NCBI RefSeq assembly: GCF_947172395.1
Contig: NC_069087.1
Location: 9,567,107 to 9,631,106, forward strand
Source: Bicyclus anynana
Lineage: Eukaryota > Arthropoda > Insecta > Lepidoptera > Nymphalidae
Reading direction: 5' to 3'
Length of the DNA: 64,000 nt
Shown in pieces: positions 34,101 through 44,600 of this stretch. The first letter of the stretch is position 1. Each line of letters starts with the position of its first letter. The notes under the pieces were generated by a model. It saw nothing but the letters and a program-made list of their open reading frames with translations. It did not search any database and was not told where the DNA came from. Both the position numbers and the translations under genes were made by a program.

Positions 34101-35327
34101 TTTTAATAATCTTTAACACTATAATAAGATTTTCTATAGATTTGTGTTGTGTGTAAACTTTGAACTTATATAGAAACATGCCCATTGTTTCATGTGGCAG
34201 TTTATTATAAAACTATACCCATAAAATAATTACTAATTTTTTGTAACCTAGTGTGGTGTGCAATAATTTTACTTTTATTGCTGACATCAATATTAATACA
34301 ATGACACCATATTGGATGTTTTTATGAACTTACAGTAAATTTTCAAATATATATAATGATAATTATTTCACATGAATGTGATAGTAGATAGATAGTAATA
34401 AAGGCTTGTTTGCGTTTCTATAAATAAAATATAATTCTTATTTACAGTATTAAATTTTACATTAAATAATTAAATTAAACTAAATCTTACCTATAAATAA
34501 AATATAACAACAACATTCAAAGCCATTATTTACATTTACTTTATTCTAATAAAAATTTTAATATTTTGCTGTTAAGTCAATAATAATATATCGAATATTT
34601 AAAATGTGACAATGTCATGAAAAAAAAAAGTAAATTACCAAAAAGAAATAATATTAAAGAGGTTTTCTTTTTACATATATACTGACTATGACATCCATTA
34701 TATTTTTTCTTTGAATTTCTCCCTTAATGACTCAGACCCAATATAATGCATGAATAGCTCTCTTCTGCAGCACAAATACACTATCAATATCAGCAGTATT
34801 ACACACACCAACACTAAACACCATGACTCCTAGTTTTTTATTGTGTGACAGTGTAGCTAAAATACACAGGTCTCGCAGTGTCTATGTCAATCATATGACG
34901 AATTTTTGTAACCGTTGCAGCTGAAGTCTGTAAGTCTGTTTGAAAGATTTACATGTGGGCCCTACTGCAGCTTAGCATCTAACCTAACCTAACCTAATTC
35001 CAAGAAAAACAGTGGTATCAACCAGATCTAATTCCTCATTATTAAGATTAACATTGGTTTTTATTTGCTGGACTGTTAGGACATTGTCTTGTACACAAAT
35101 TGTAAACTAAAACATGTGTCGTCTCTGATAAAGATAAAACAGTAACTGTTGAGTTAACATTAAATATATTGAAGCACAATTGGTATATCTGTGGAGGTAC
35201 TGAATATAGTAGAACTTAGCGTTAAGATATAGTTGAATATTGTGAATTTTCATACCAGAAATTTTACATTTGAAGTACCCTCGTCAATGGCACCAATTAT
35301 AGGACCAAATTTTCCAAATTCACGCAT
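22170..35327 (-). CDS. Gk: Glycerol kinase with C-terminal membrane anchor, 12 exons
   Basis: Transcript-order exons: 35256-35327, 33704-33832, 28266-28395, 27553-27770, 26965-27177, 26232-26334, 26045-26152, 25441-25603, 24848-25049, 24047-24176, 23247-23339, 22170-22264. They join in phase to 551 residues. The enzyme phosphorylates glycerol to glycerol-3-phosphate with ATP, feeding lipid synthesis and glycolysis. FGGY-kinase marks are NQRETT (glycerol contact), REGWVEQD, YFSSVKLKWLL, TVDSWLIW, THDVTNASRT-like (ATDVTNASRT), GDQQAALVGQ (catalytic Asp), TYGTGCFLL, YALEGSVAIAG, DGGMAQN and STALGAA. The C terminus LPSGLFFLGTALLVILADKL is a hydrophobic tail like the mitochondrial-outer-membrane anchor of animal GK isoforms. 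The phosphate loop reads DEGTSNVK rather than the usual DQGTxSxR, an oddity worth attention. Intron 2 (4.9 kb) is swollen by a Helitron-like element with a tandem array. Confidence 0.95.
22316..22523. mobile_element. 208-bp DNA-transposon MITE with 38-bp TIRs
   Basis: The left TAATATCCGGCCGCTCAAAG and onward pairs with the right CTTTGAGCGGCCGGATATTA. The arms stay nearly complementary for about 38 bases, to CAGGTT and AACCTG, with two mismatches. The interior is non-coding. Its last-intron location in glycerol kinase is harmless. The superfamily is unclear because the target duplication is masked by the palindromic ATAT. Confidence 0.75.
22524..23246 (-). other. Rest of glycerol kinase intron 11
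   Basis: It holds old repeat-like sequence around 22545-22640 and otherwise unremarkable intron DNA. Confidence 0.35.
23676..23994 (+). mobile_element. tRNA-derived SINE, near full length
   Basis: The head has an A-box-like AGTGGATATGACCTC and a B-box-like GTTTCGAATCC. The body includes CACCTCCAACTTTTCAGTT, GAAGGAAAAACATCGT, GAAACCTGCATACC and GAGCTCAGCAGTGAGCCG. The tail is TGATAATGATGATGATGA. This matches the layout of lepidopteran tRNA-derived SINEs with TGA-repeat tails. Truncated reverse copies are at 18695-18865 and 47265-47462. Confidence 0.82.
24517..24529. repeat. 13-bp target duplication (left)
   Basis: AAGTCAAGCGTGC, repeated exactly at 24794-24806. Confidence 0.85.
24530..24793 (+). 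mobile_element. 5'-truncated LINE, C-terminal end of ORF2 plus GAA tail
   Basis: A 264-bp insertion between 13-bp duplications. Translation begins CMEEEETPIHVMLRCRGVSE, the CCHC-type tail of I/R1-like ORF2 proteins, then continues QAAFGDLG-like sequence to a stop. It ends in GAAGAAGAAGAAG, the same type of tail as the LINE at 4373-10073 but from a different family. It lies in a glycerol kinase intron, ending 54 bases from the edge of exon 9. Confidence 0.85.
24794..24806. repeat. 13-bp target duplication (right)
   Basis: AAGTCAAGCGTGC, identical to 24517-24529. Confidence 0.85.
25050..25440 (-). other. Glycerol kinase intron between exons 8 and 9
   Basis: It contains no recognisable element. 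Neighbouring exon 9 is strikingly GC-rich compared with its surroundings. Confidence 0.35.
25604..26044 (-). other. Glycerol kinase intron between exons 7 and 8
   Basis: It contains a short piece (about 25693-25715) related to the foldback element at 15471-15824. It is otherwise AT-rich and featureless. Confidence 0.4.
26335..26964 (-). other. Glycerol kinase intron between exons 5 and 6
   Basis: It is AT-rich and contains the Helitron end fragment at 26851-26937. Confidence 0.45.
26832..26956 (+). mobile_element. Helitron-like 3' end flanked by a 19-bp direct repeat
   Basis: TTTCTGAATAAATTTTGAA occurs at 26832-26850 and again at 26938-26956. Between them is an 87-bp fragment made of a short GGGTA-type tract, then the Helitron 3' end with the hairpin and CTAG (26934-26937). 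Helitrons normally create no duplication, so the 19-bp repeat is unexplained. Confidence 0.7.
27178..27552 (-). other. Glycerol kinase intron between exons 4 and 5
   Basis: Ordinary AT-rich intron sequence, with no element recognised. Confidence 0.4.
27897..28128. mobile_element. Perfect palindrome: 104-bp inverted arms around a 24-bp spacer
   Basis: The arms 27897-28000 and 28025-28128 are exact reverse complements over all 104 bases, including GAAACACGGCTAAAACTCAC and CGAACCCATACGGGGCCC. The spacer is 28001-28024. It is probably a recent foldback/MITE insertion. The outer ends are AT-rich (ATTAAT on both sides), which hides any target duplication. It sits in a glycerol kinase intron, 127 bases from the edge of exon 4. 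Confidence 0.9.
28454..33113 (-). mobile_element. 4.66-kb Helitron-like element carrying a tandem array
   Basis: The minus-strand 3' end (plus 28454-28480) is CTAG preceded by the CGCGGACGAAGTCGCGGG hairpin sequence, next to A (28453). The minus-strand 5' end (plus 33101-33113) reads TCTATACTATAAT, next to T (33114). This A|T placement and TC...CTAG ends fit a Helitron. The interior holds the tandem array (28577-32155) and GTCTGTCTGTC-type words near both 32335 and 32975, typical of lepidopteran Helitrons. No Rep/helicase gene is seen. It could instead be two adjacent or nested copies, because similar internal motifs occur twice after the array. Confidence 0.65.
28577..32155. repeat. GC-rich tandem array of about 37 units with hairpins
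   Basis: The core TTTTTTGTGCATCGGTAAAA recurs about 37 times at spacings of about 84, 98 or 114 bases. Each unit includes CAGCCGTAGCCACGATCAGA and one or two short inverted repeats: CCGGCCGAAGGCCGG and GCGCGGCCGAAGGCCGCGC, or the same with a GTA loop. The three spacings reflect presence or absence of the second hairpin segment or of a TTAACAATAAAGTGC segment. A 675-base block (30135-30809) is repeated almost exactly at 30810-31484. Long open frames on both strands are by-products of the repeat. The array lies inside the Helitron-like element in glycerol kinase intron 2. Edge units are most divergent. Confidence 0.9.
33114..33703 (-). other. Glycerol kinase intron 2 between the Helitron and exon 2
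   Basis: AT-rich intron with no element recognised. Confidence 0.35.
33833..35255 (-). other. Glycerol kinase intron 1
   Basis: Besides the LINE fragment at 34700-35190 it is AT-rich DNA with no further recognised element. Confidence 0.4.
34700..35190 (-). mobile_element. Degenerate CR1/Jockey-like LINE fragment (reverse transcriptase C-terminal part)
   Basis: The minus strand shows NNEELDLVDTTVFLGI, the block that follows the catalytic motif in LINE reverse transcriptases, and further on DSVFVLQKRAIHALYWV, the conserved LQKRAIR-type motif. Frames shift between pieces. It is an old insertion in glycerol kinase intron 1. Confidence 0.7.
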
Positions 35328-35639
35328 ATTTCATTATTGAGTTGCACATAACGCAATATTTAATTCTCATTCTAAATTTTTATAGAAAAAGTAATAATAC
35401 ATAATTATTGATTTGAAAGAATAAAAATTAAAAACTTCAAGAAAAAACTTGAATTCAATTTCTTGACACTTTTATTGTTATTTGTTTGACTTTGACAAAT
35501 TGACAAATGACAGTTGACAATGACGGGACATCCCAGACCATATACTACTTGCCCCAGACCCCAGACCAAAGAAATTATTTCATGAATATACTTTCATAGG
35601 ACTAGGCAATGGTTGGGCAAAGGCATGGCAATTTAGTTC
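35328..35639 (-). promoter_or_regulatory. 5' flank of glycerol kinase with TGACA cluster
   Basis: This is the presumed promoter. At 35486-35524 several TTGACAAATTGACAAATGAC-type words occur, about 160-200 bases upstream of the start codon, resembling the clusters beside Sec20 and RtcB. No TATA box is evident. Confidence 0.4.
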
Positions 35640-35959
35640 TATTAATCTAAAATAATTTGTAAACATAGCTTAGCAGCGAGGTGCGTCTGTAATTCTTCAG
35701 CAAGGTGTTGTCACCTGGGACGGATTTGGCATCAACATCAATGGCGAGTACATCACTCAACTGCGTTTCGCGGACGATGTAGTCATTATGGCAGAGACTC
35801 TGGATGACCTTTGTACCATGCTCAATGACCTCAGCAGAGTTTCTCAACAGGTGTACCTGAAAATGAACATGACCAAAACAAAAATAATGCGTAATGCTTA
35901 TGTATCGCTCCACCCAGATATAGTTGAAAACGCTGCACTCGAAATTGTAGACGAATACA
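35640..35959 (+). mobile_element. RTE-like LINE fragment (reverse transcriptase)
   Basis: The plus strand reads ITQLRFADDVVIMAETLDDL, with the catalytic FADD, and then YLKMNMTKTKIM, typical of the RTE clade. The frame runs open until it is cut at 35959-35960 by the 5' end of a Helitron-like element. Both ends are truncated. Confidence 0.82.
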
Positions 35960-36585
35960 TCTATACTAATATTATAAAGAGGTAAAGTTTGTAAGTTTGT
36001 AAGTTTGTCACATTTTTTAAATGGAGTAATCTTCGGAACTACTGGTCCGATTTTAAAAATTCTTTCACCAGTACAATGTTACTATTGTATGTATATTATA
36101 TGTATATTGTATGTTATATGTTATCGGGGAGTGCTATATTTTATATTGATATAGGCTATATTTTATATTGGTATCATATATATTAGCCGAGTTATCACAG
36201 TTTTTGTCATACAGGTCGGACTGAAAATCCTCTTAAACAGACTTATTCGCATGCGCTGCCTTAACTATTGTGTAAAATTGAAATTAATGTATGGAGACTT
36301 TATGTATCTTTAAAAGTTCTACAAAAAAGTTCGCGACACCATATATCTATCTTCTATATATTAGCAGATATAGTACCTTTTGTGTTTTAAAAATTATTAA
36401 TTTTATATACTTAGGTTTACGTCATTATTTATACAACTAAACTTTAATCCTTATTAAAATAAATTATTTAATAATCACAAGGATATAATGGAGATAAGAT
36501 TTGCCCTTTATAGTATGTTAATTAGTTATATATATATATAATAGTTTCGGAGATAATACAAAATTTCTAAAAGACGCAGAAATTC

Positions 36586-36779
36586 CGCTATATGACGCCC
36601 GGCGCTTTCATTTACGTAGTTCCCGTTCCCGTGTGAATATGGGGATCAAACATAGCCTATGACACTCGCAAATAACGTAGCTTTCTATTGGTAAAACAAT
36701 TTTCCAAATCGGTCCAGTAGATCCAGAGATTACCTCCTACAACCACACGAAATTTACCTCTTTATATTATTAGCATAGA
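36586..36779 (-). mobile_element. Nested small Helitron-like copy
   Basis: The minus strand begins TCTATGCTAATAATATAAAG (plus 36779 leftward) and reaches CACGGGAACGGGAACTACG near its 3' end, as in the copies at 48180-48347 and 62539-62729. The 3' CTAG is degenerate. Confidence 0.6.
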
Positions 36780-36835
36780 AGTCTCTATTCCTCTTGGTCA
36801 TACCACTACTCTCGAAGGACTGGACCGATTTTGTT

Positions 36836-37238
36836 AAGGGTAGGAGTAAGATAGAGAAGTTACAGGGTAAGGTAGGGTACGGGTAGGGAAGCGTAGGGGT
36901 AGTGTAGGGGTAGGGTAGGCTTAGGGCCGGGTTTAGGGTAGTGGTAGGGTAGGGGTAGAGGTAGGGTAGTGGTAGGGTAGAGGTACGGGTAGGATAGGGA
37001 AGTGGTAGGGTAGGGGTAGGATAGGCGTAATATAGGGGTACGGGAGGGATAGGGGTAGGAAAGGGATAGGGTACGGGGAGGGTAGGGGTAGGATGGGGGT
37101 AGGGTTTAGGTAAGGTAGGGGTAGTGTAGGAGTAGGTCTGAGGTAGGGTAGGGGTAGGGTGGGGGTAGGGTAGATGTAGGGGTTGGGTAGGGTTGGGGTA
37201 GTGGTAGGGTAGGCGTAGGGTAGGGTAGGGGTAGTAGT
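36836..37238 (+). repeat. G-rich GGGTAGGGTAGGGGTA minisatellite
   Basis: About 400 bases of variant GGGTA/GGGGTA units lie just inside the 3' end of the Helitron-like element. The opposite strand has an open frame of Pro-Tyr-Thr-Leu repeats that is an artefact of the array. Confidence 0.85.
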
Positions 37239-37439
37239 AAAGTTGACATCGAAATTTACGCGGACGAAGTCGCGGGCGTCCGCTAGTATATTTATATTTT
37301 GATCCAGTTACGTAGGTCCAATTTTGAGAAAAAGGTGAACTACCGAATCTAACTCGGCTAGGCTGCATTCGAGAAAGTTCGCGACATCTTTGCGTCCGAA
37401 ATTCCTCAGTGCCTGAAATAAAATTAATAATTTTATAAA

Positions 37440-38340
37440 TAAAAGGAGATTTTTGATTTTAAAATAGTTGAGGAAGACAAAAATGTTTTCTATTCGACCC
37501 GTTTTTCGTTTGATTACCCGGCATCGAATTCAGGATTACTTTATCGTAAATAGTTGCGTATAACCAAGGGTTATACATAACTATTTTAAATGACTATGTA
37601 GAACTTAGTTGAAATTAGTGTACGCTTACTGTCTGTCTCTATTAATAAATTGGAGTTTTTCTGTCCCGCAGCGGGAGGGTTTATTTTTTTATAATTTTTT
37701 AAAGTGTGTTGCATTATATTTTTAAATAAAAATTGTTAAAAATAAAAAAGGACAAATAAAGTAATGAGAGAAAAACAATTTGGAACATTTTTCTAGCTTT
37801 TAATTTATTTCCGCAACCTCCATATGCATATTTTCCTATGTCCAAAAGTTTTGGTCGTTGACAATAAAGATGTGTTTGTGTCTTGTTTGTGTAGTACAGT
37901 ACACATCATATTAATCTGTGACTATCATATTATAATGATCTGTGATCCACCCATCTATTAATCTGTGGATCCACCTGTGATCTGTGGACTGTGGTGCACT
38001 ATACCAAAGATTACAATGTATTATTGGAAATAGATAGGCTACTCTAACTTTTTTCGGAACGCTTGTGATAGCGCCATCTAGTGACTAGCTACGGTATTTT
38101 TAGTATAGTATCCATTATGTTATAAAAATAATAATGCATATTTTTTGTAAATGAAAGATTTTTGATTTTGTTATAGTTGAAGAAACCAATTGAGAAAAAC
38201 AAAAAAAAAAGACAAAAAGTTTTCCATTGTCCGGGCTCGTACACAGGATTATTAGATCGTAACTTTGATATGCACCGCTAGGCCAAAATACTATATGAAA
38301 CATCGTTGAAATTAATGTACGGTTACTGTCTTTCTTTAAT
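37440..38340. repeat. Pair of diverged repeat copies (37440-37640 and 38145-38340)
   Basis: Both copies run in the same order: GATTTTTGATTTT, ATAGTTGA, TTTTC, CAGGATTA, ATCGTAA and GTTGAAATTA, then TACTGTCT. The family is unknown. The DNA between them has no recognised feature. Confidence 0.5.
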
Positions 38341-38664
38341 AATCCTATTGCGCGTCAAAATTAAAAGGATAAATAATACTTTTCTTTTTGTTTTTTTTTC
38401 CATACTTACATGGTTTAAATCTCTAAAAACATTATATTATATACACACCATAAGTAATTGAATTTACTATCCTGGAATCTTAAATCTAGGATGTAGATGG
38501 CGCTGCTTCATAAAGATTTCACGTTCTTCTAAGTTCCCATGGCATGCACTTTATTAATCTGTGCTGTGTTTTGATTTTTTTAAATTATTTTGTTGAAGTT
38601 ATTTGTTTTAACTTTGAAAATTGAAATTGAATTGAATTTGAAAATACGATAATTTGATACAATT

Positions 38665-41600
38665 ATGTTTAAAATAAAATTAGATATATTCGAGAATGAT
38701 CAAATTATAGATACAGTTGAAAACGTGACTAATACAGACCCAGACCATCTGGTTATATCTTTAGAAGCATTTCGCCAAACTGTTAATGATAAACTTACTC
38801 AGAAAGTTAACGGAAACGATGGCGATGTCGGTAAGTAAACAATATCAATTCAGAAATAGATAGGTTTTAATACCTACTCTTTTGAAAAACTTTCTTTTTG
38901 TACACGATTGTTTTTTTTTGAAAGAAATTGGAGTCGAGAGTAGTAGGAGAATGCAGCCAGTTTTCTTAGATGTTGCTTCACAATGTTTTAAAAGTTTCCA
39001 TAAAAAGTAATAATAATTATTTTTTTTTATGCTTTGGGTAGGTTGTGAAAAGTGATGAACTGACAAAAAACGAGATTTAGGTGTTCGAGCCTTCAGCTTG
39101 ATCCACTTACGAGATTACCCTCCAAATTTTGCCCGTTTGCAGTGTTCCTACCCTACATTTCATTGGGTAAATGAGGTTTTGACATAACATCACGCCGTCA
39201 TCCGCCGGCATGTCGCTTGACAGTTGTCAATGTCAATCAGTACGTCTTCAAATTTTGTTAAGTGAGCAGTGTTAAATGTTAATATTAATAAATAGTGATA
39301 GTGCACAGTGAAATTTGTTGGAGAATATTTTTGTCAACGGTCTAGTTAGATGAGAGATTATTCTCAATTCTAAGCGAATACCCGCTCTCCGGACGGTAGA
39401 CTCGCTGGATAGACCTAGTTACCAAATGAAGACAGTAACGAAAAAATCGTAGCCATCTTGTACGACCGATGTGTATTGTTCGCTGTCGAGTGTCCACGTG
39501 ACTCCCGACAAGCTTTTTCATCTTAGCGAATGCCCGCTCTTCGGACGGCAGACTTGCTATGTAGATCTATACTGAATGAGAGTTTTTCTCTATTTCATCT
39601 TAGCGAATGCCCGCTCTTTGGACGGCAGACTCGCTGTATAGTCCTACTGAATGATGAGCAGATGACGTCCCACCTGGGACGTCGTCTGAGACGTCGGCTG
39701 AGACGTCGGCTGCTCAGACTACGGCTGAGACGTCGGCCGAGATGTCGGCTGCGCAGACGTCAAGCTGCTCAGACGTCGGCTGAGACGTCGGCCGAGATGT
39801 CGGCTGCGCAGACGTCAGCTGAGACGTCGGCTGCTCAGACGTCGGCTGAGACGTCAGCCGAGATGTCGGCTGAGACGTCGGCTGCTCAGACGTCGGCTGA
39901 TCAGACGTCGGCTGAGACGTCGGCTGCTCAGACGTCGGCTGTGACGTCGGCTGTACAGACGTCGGCTGAGACGTCGGCTGTGCAGACGTCGGTCGCACAG
40001 ACTGAGGCTGAGGTGTCGTTTAATGGGACTTCATCTGAGATGTCGGCTGACGTGTCGTTTGAGATGTCGGCTGATTCGCTGATTGAGACGTTGTCTAAAA
40101 TATCGGCTGACGCGTCGTCTGGGATGTTGACCAACGCGTCGCCTGGAATATAGGCTGCACGGCTGATTCGCTAACTGAGACGTCATCTGAGTTGACCGTC
40201 GATGCTTTGGCTGAGACGGCCGGCGTTTACGATGCCTATTTGTCAGCTATTTGCTATTTGCTTGTCCTTTAAGTGACCTCTGACAGCTGCCTTGTTGGCT
40301 GCGCGCCTGAAGTCTAAGGCGCGTATTTGGGTACTCTTCAATTACCAGGGTCCCTGAACGTCAGTAATCAGCTTAATGACGATCTTTATAGATCATGGAA
40401 TACATAACTCAAGTTGATTGGGAGTCTTTAATAAAGTTATAAATGCTTGATGAATTTATAACAATATTGAAGCTCCTTGGTAACACATCAAACCTGGATG
40501 TGTTCGAAGAAAAGATTTCAGTGGAATATGAAAATTACGCGTTTACTGCGTTTCACTATACCTACTCTCCATCTACCGCATGTTTATAGTGTCTAAAGCT
40601 CACATGGGCTTAGAGAACGCAGAAGCATACTTATCATTTGAAGCTAACATAATTATTTAACTACTGCTGTGAGTCCTGATTTATTTCCTACTTTCAACAA
40701 TAAAACAAATCTTTCTGATCGATGCATACGATAATAGGTTCTTTAAAACGGATGTTCTTTGTCCTTACTGCCCTTCCTCTATTTTGAGAGGCTTTGTATA
40801 TATTAAGAGATCCAGTTGATGGCCTTGGATGGACGAAGTTGCCTCGTCTTGACTGTATCGAAAGAAAAATTTACTTTGCACAGAAAGTTTATTGGAGCAA
40901 CGTAATAAAATCTTAGAACCAAGCATCATACAATGGTATTAGAGTATATAAATACTGAATGTTGTTGGATTGCTCCCGTTCAGTTAGAAGATTATCTTAG
41001 CAAGACAAGCAAGACCAGGAAACTAATCTTTTTATTTTGATAAATACTTTATCTTAAAGCAAAATGGGACATGCAGTAAAAATTCCTAGCCAAGCAAGGA
41101 TATCATTCTCAGAAGCTTGGCGAATATTCGAATATACAACAACAGTCCAGTCTTCACTTGACTGAAGATAATACTAAATAGTGCATTAGCAAAGATGACC
41201 CCGCGTTCACAGACAATCACTTCATAATGCAGTGACAGTGACAGTAAATGTTGCACTTCAGATACTCGTGATACATGACTGCACTTTAGATACAAAAAGG
41301 GTGGCAATCATAAATGCCTGAGACCTATTTATAAAGCCTCAAATAAGAGATTCCATAATCTTTTGCAATGTATTTCACTGTACAACACCCATTTAGCCAC
41401 CGAAAGTCAACTGGCTTTATCATATTAAAATGCAAGATGTAATAAATAAATATTTTCCGGTATGGGTTAGTCATTATTGGCTAGATACTTGGCTCACACA
41501 TAAAGGCTCGGGTTCGATTCCCGGTACCAGACCCAATTAAAACAGGTCACTCCATAGAAGCTATGGCTCGAGAAAATGTCCACGAACTAAATATGAGAAG

Positions 41601-44600
41601 GAAAAATAAATAAATTATATTTGAAGTCAGAAAAGATCTTAGTGCTCAAAATATTCATGCACTTAATTAAGTGTGCCTGGATCTAAAATTACACTTTGTT
41701 TGCATTTCTTCTCTAAGTTTGTCAATCTGTCATATATGATAGATTTAAAATTAATCTATGGAAATTTTTTCATATAATACATATATTGTGGGGAAATTAA
41801 GAGAGTTAGGAACGAATAAATATTTCCTTCTCCTTCAAGGGGAAAATATGGCCGTATTAATTAATTACTCTTGCCCACAAAAGCTTATTTGATTTGCCGA
41901 TACAATCATTCCGTCGCTTTATATATCTTGAACGTACAGGCAAAGGTATCACAAGCCACATCTTTCCCTGCCTCATAGACGGTTTCTGTTCTTAAACTTT
42001 TGAAAAATGTCTACTTTGTAGAATGATAACTCTGTATAGATTTGTTAATGGATATATATTTAGCTAAGTAATTCAGATTTCATCCTACTTATACTTAGTT
42101 ACTTTACTTATAGATGATATTCTTTTTAACAACGATTCAAGCATACTGCCTCTATTCATCATATAGGTGGTAGATACAGCTACCCAATATTGGGTGGTAT
42201 CTATATAAACTATCGAAAATTCAATCTCATGTCAACACAAATAGGAAAATCGCCTGTATGTCGCCAAAGACAGTACAAAAGAACAGTCAAGAAATGCTAC
42301 TTACTCATAAAGAAATTTCGCTGGTGGGCATGGTGGCTTGCAACAGCAGTGTATAATATTTATAAATTATGCATGCTCCTCGCCTCATTCAGTATACATT
42401 ATACAATATATCTGCATACGTATTAGAGAAGACCATCTACTTGAAATTTTATAACATCAGATGCAGTAGGATTCAGTAGAGAACTATAAGAAACTTAATA
42501 TTCATAAACAGTTTCTAAAATGAACGGCAACATGTTTGATACAAGCTTAAAGAGATATTATTCATTGTATTGGATTTTCTATGAGAAAGAAAGGACCTTA
42601 GATAGAAAAAACTGTATGCAGTATGCAATATTTTAAGAAGATAACAAATCTATAAATCTATACCTCTTTGCATTAAGCAGTAAATTCTAGATTTAGCTAA
42701 CCAGCTTCAAATATACCTAAGCCAGGTACTTTTCTGGGATTATAGACGGGTCTATACCGATTATTAGAATTGCAAGATTAAATTCTAAAGTTACGAAGCT
42801 CTTCAGACAACATTCAAGGTGATGGAAAAACCAGAAGTAGACTTGTTTACCAGTACAAGGGCAGTGATCTAACCAATCTAAAATATGATTACTTTTCTAG
42901 TATTTAAAATATGATATGATTACTTTTCTAGTATTGCCCATTCGTCGACGTCTTCAGCAAAGACTTAAACTAAAGGCTGTGGTGGCCCTAGCTTATTTCC
43001 ATCTTCAACGCTAGTACCTATAATTCGAGACATCTTAATCACTGCTTGAGAACCTATCTTCTGGTAGCTCCAGATAGGAGAGAAAGTTTATGATATTCCT
43101 CTTCTCCAGGTCTCCATTGTACCAGAGAACCAAGAGCCAACCATTTACAATTAACAATCTAACATTTCTTTCGCGAGTACCAACAGGTCACATTCAGTAA
43201 CATATTGTATGTGCTTGCTGTACTACTAAGGTCCTTGGCAACAGAGGACAGAATATTTTAGAAACAGCTTGGCGTAAATTCACAATTAATACGTGTAATC
43301 AAGCCTGGATATGTTGGAATGGGTTAACAGTTAGATCCTACTTCGGTAGGACTTCATTTTTGCAAATACTTAATAAATAAATCAGAACTCGTACTCAGAT
43401 CTTTAGAAATCCTTAGTCAAATAGGTTTATAAACCCAAAAATTATCGAGTAGATAATTACCTAGGTACTTGATCAACCTAAAGTTAGACTAGCATTGAAA
43501 CCAATTTTAAAACCAATACCTCTAACATGGTTGGTCACCTATGAGTCTATTTATATACTCAACTGATAGCTTATTTTAAGTAGCATGTCACTCCTTGTTT
43601 TTATCTTGAGTGGAGAGTTCATGTTTTGACTATACACAGTACGGTTCTGACAAAATACAGATCAAACATTGGTTTGGTTAACTTTATGTAGTCAGAGGGC
43701 TATATCTATTAGTACAAACTGATATTACAAATTTGTTATATTTGGGTAAAGAAATTATTGGACATGTCAATGAATCTGGTTTGTTTATTATGTCTAGCAG
43801 AAGACAAAGATTAAAGTAGCTGCTCGCAGTCATTTCGGTATAACTGCGAAGCTTATTGAAATTAGCACGTTTTCAGCTTTCTCAGATATTTTAAAAGCAT
43901 CTGTAAATACAGATTTAATAAAATACAATAGAAATTTAAAGTGGGTAGTCAATATATCTACGCTGTCTTGAAGAAGTTCCTCAGATGTTTTGAGGTTTAC
44001 TTTACTACTTTACAGCATTAAGTGCAGCATATTTACACCAATTTAAATGAATATATGGGTTGTATAGGTTTTGTTTTTACCATTAAATAAAATATCAATT
44101 AATAAAAATATGTGTGTTACTTTTGGGTGTAATCTACATTAATAACTGTGATTAATTAAATGACAATAATTTTAATATCAATTAAATTTGATATCTAGTT
44201 AATTACTTCAGAGATGAGAAAAATATTTTGTCTCTATGATAATCACTGATAATATACTGATAATTTAAACGTCGTTGATCATTAATTTACATGTATAATG
44301 ATTATCATTTCTTTTACTATCATAAAAAATGGTCATCACAGTACGCCTTGCCATCGCCGGCAGAATATAAACACATCTCGTAAGTGGATCAAGCTGAAGG
44401 CTCGAACACCTAAATATAACCGTTTTCCCCCCAAAGGGCAGAAAACGATTATTTAGGTTTCAGCCGAAGCTTGATCCACTAAAATTTCATGCCTTGCCGG
44501 CTTACGAGAGTACTGATTGACATTGACAACTGTCAAGCGACATGCCGGCGGATGACGGCGTGATGTTATGTCAAAACCTCATTTACCCAATGAAATGTAG

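Larger units (their letters stand above)
35960..37286 (+). mobile_element. Helitron-like element with nested second copy and GGGTA minisatellite
   Basis: It begins TCTATACTAATATTATAAAG after A (35959), inside the RTE fragment. It ends with the perfect hairpin GCGGACG...CGTCCGC and CTAG (37283-37286) before T. The interior contains a reverse-oriented 194-bp Helitron-like copy (36586-36779) and the minisatellite at 36836-37238. No coding capacity. It may be a composite of a 5' part and a 3' part from different copies. Confidence 0.7.

Noticed and set aside
36754..37368. 204-codon minus-strand frame rich in Pro-Tyr-Thr-Leu
   Set aside because: It is the translation of the GGGTA minisatellite and Helitron end.
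39714..39998. 94-codon minus-strand frame of Pro-Thr-Ser-Gln repeats
   Set aside because: It is the reverse of the 12-bp DIRS repeat, on the strand opposite to the element's reverse transcriptase.
41500..41535. tRNA gene suggested by GGTTCGATTCCCGG
   Set aside because: Only a B-box-like word is present, with no acceptor stem or anticodon arm that I could fold. It is more likely a SINE remnant inside the DIRS element.
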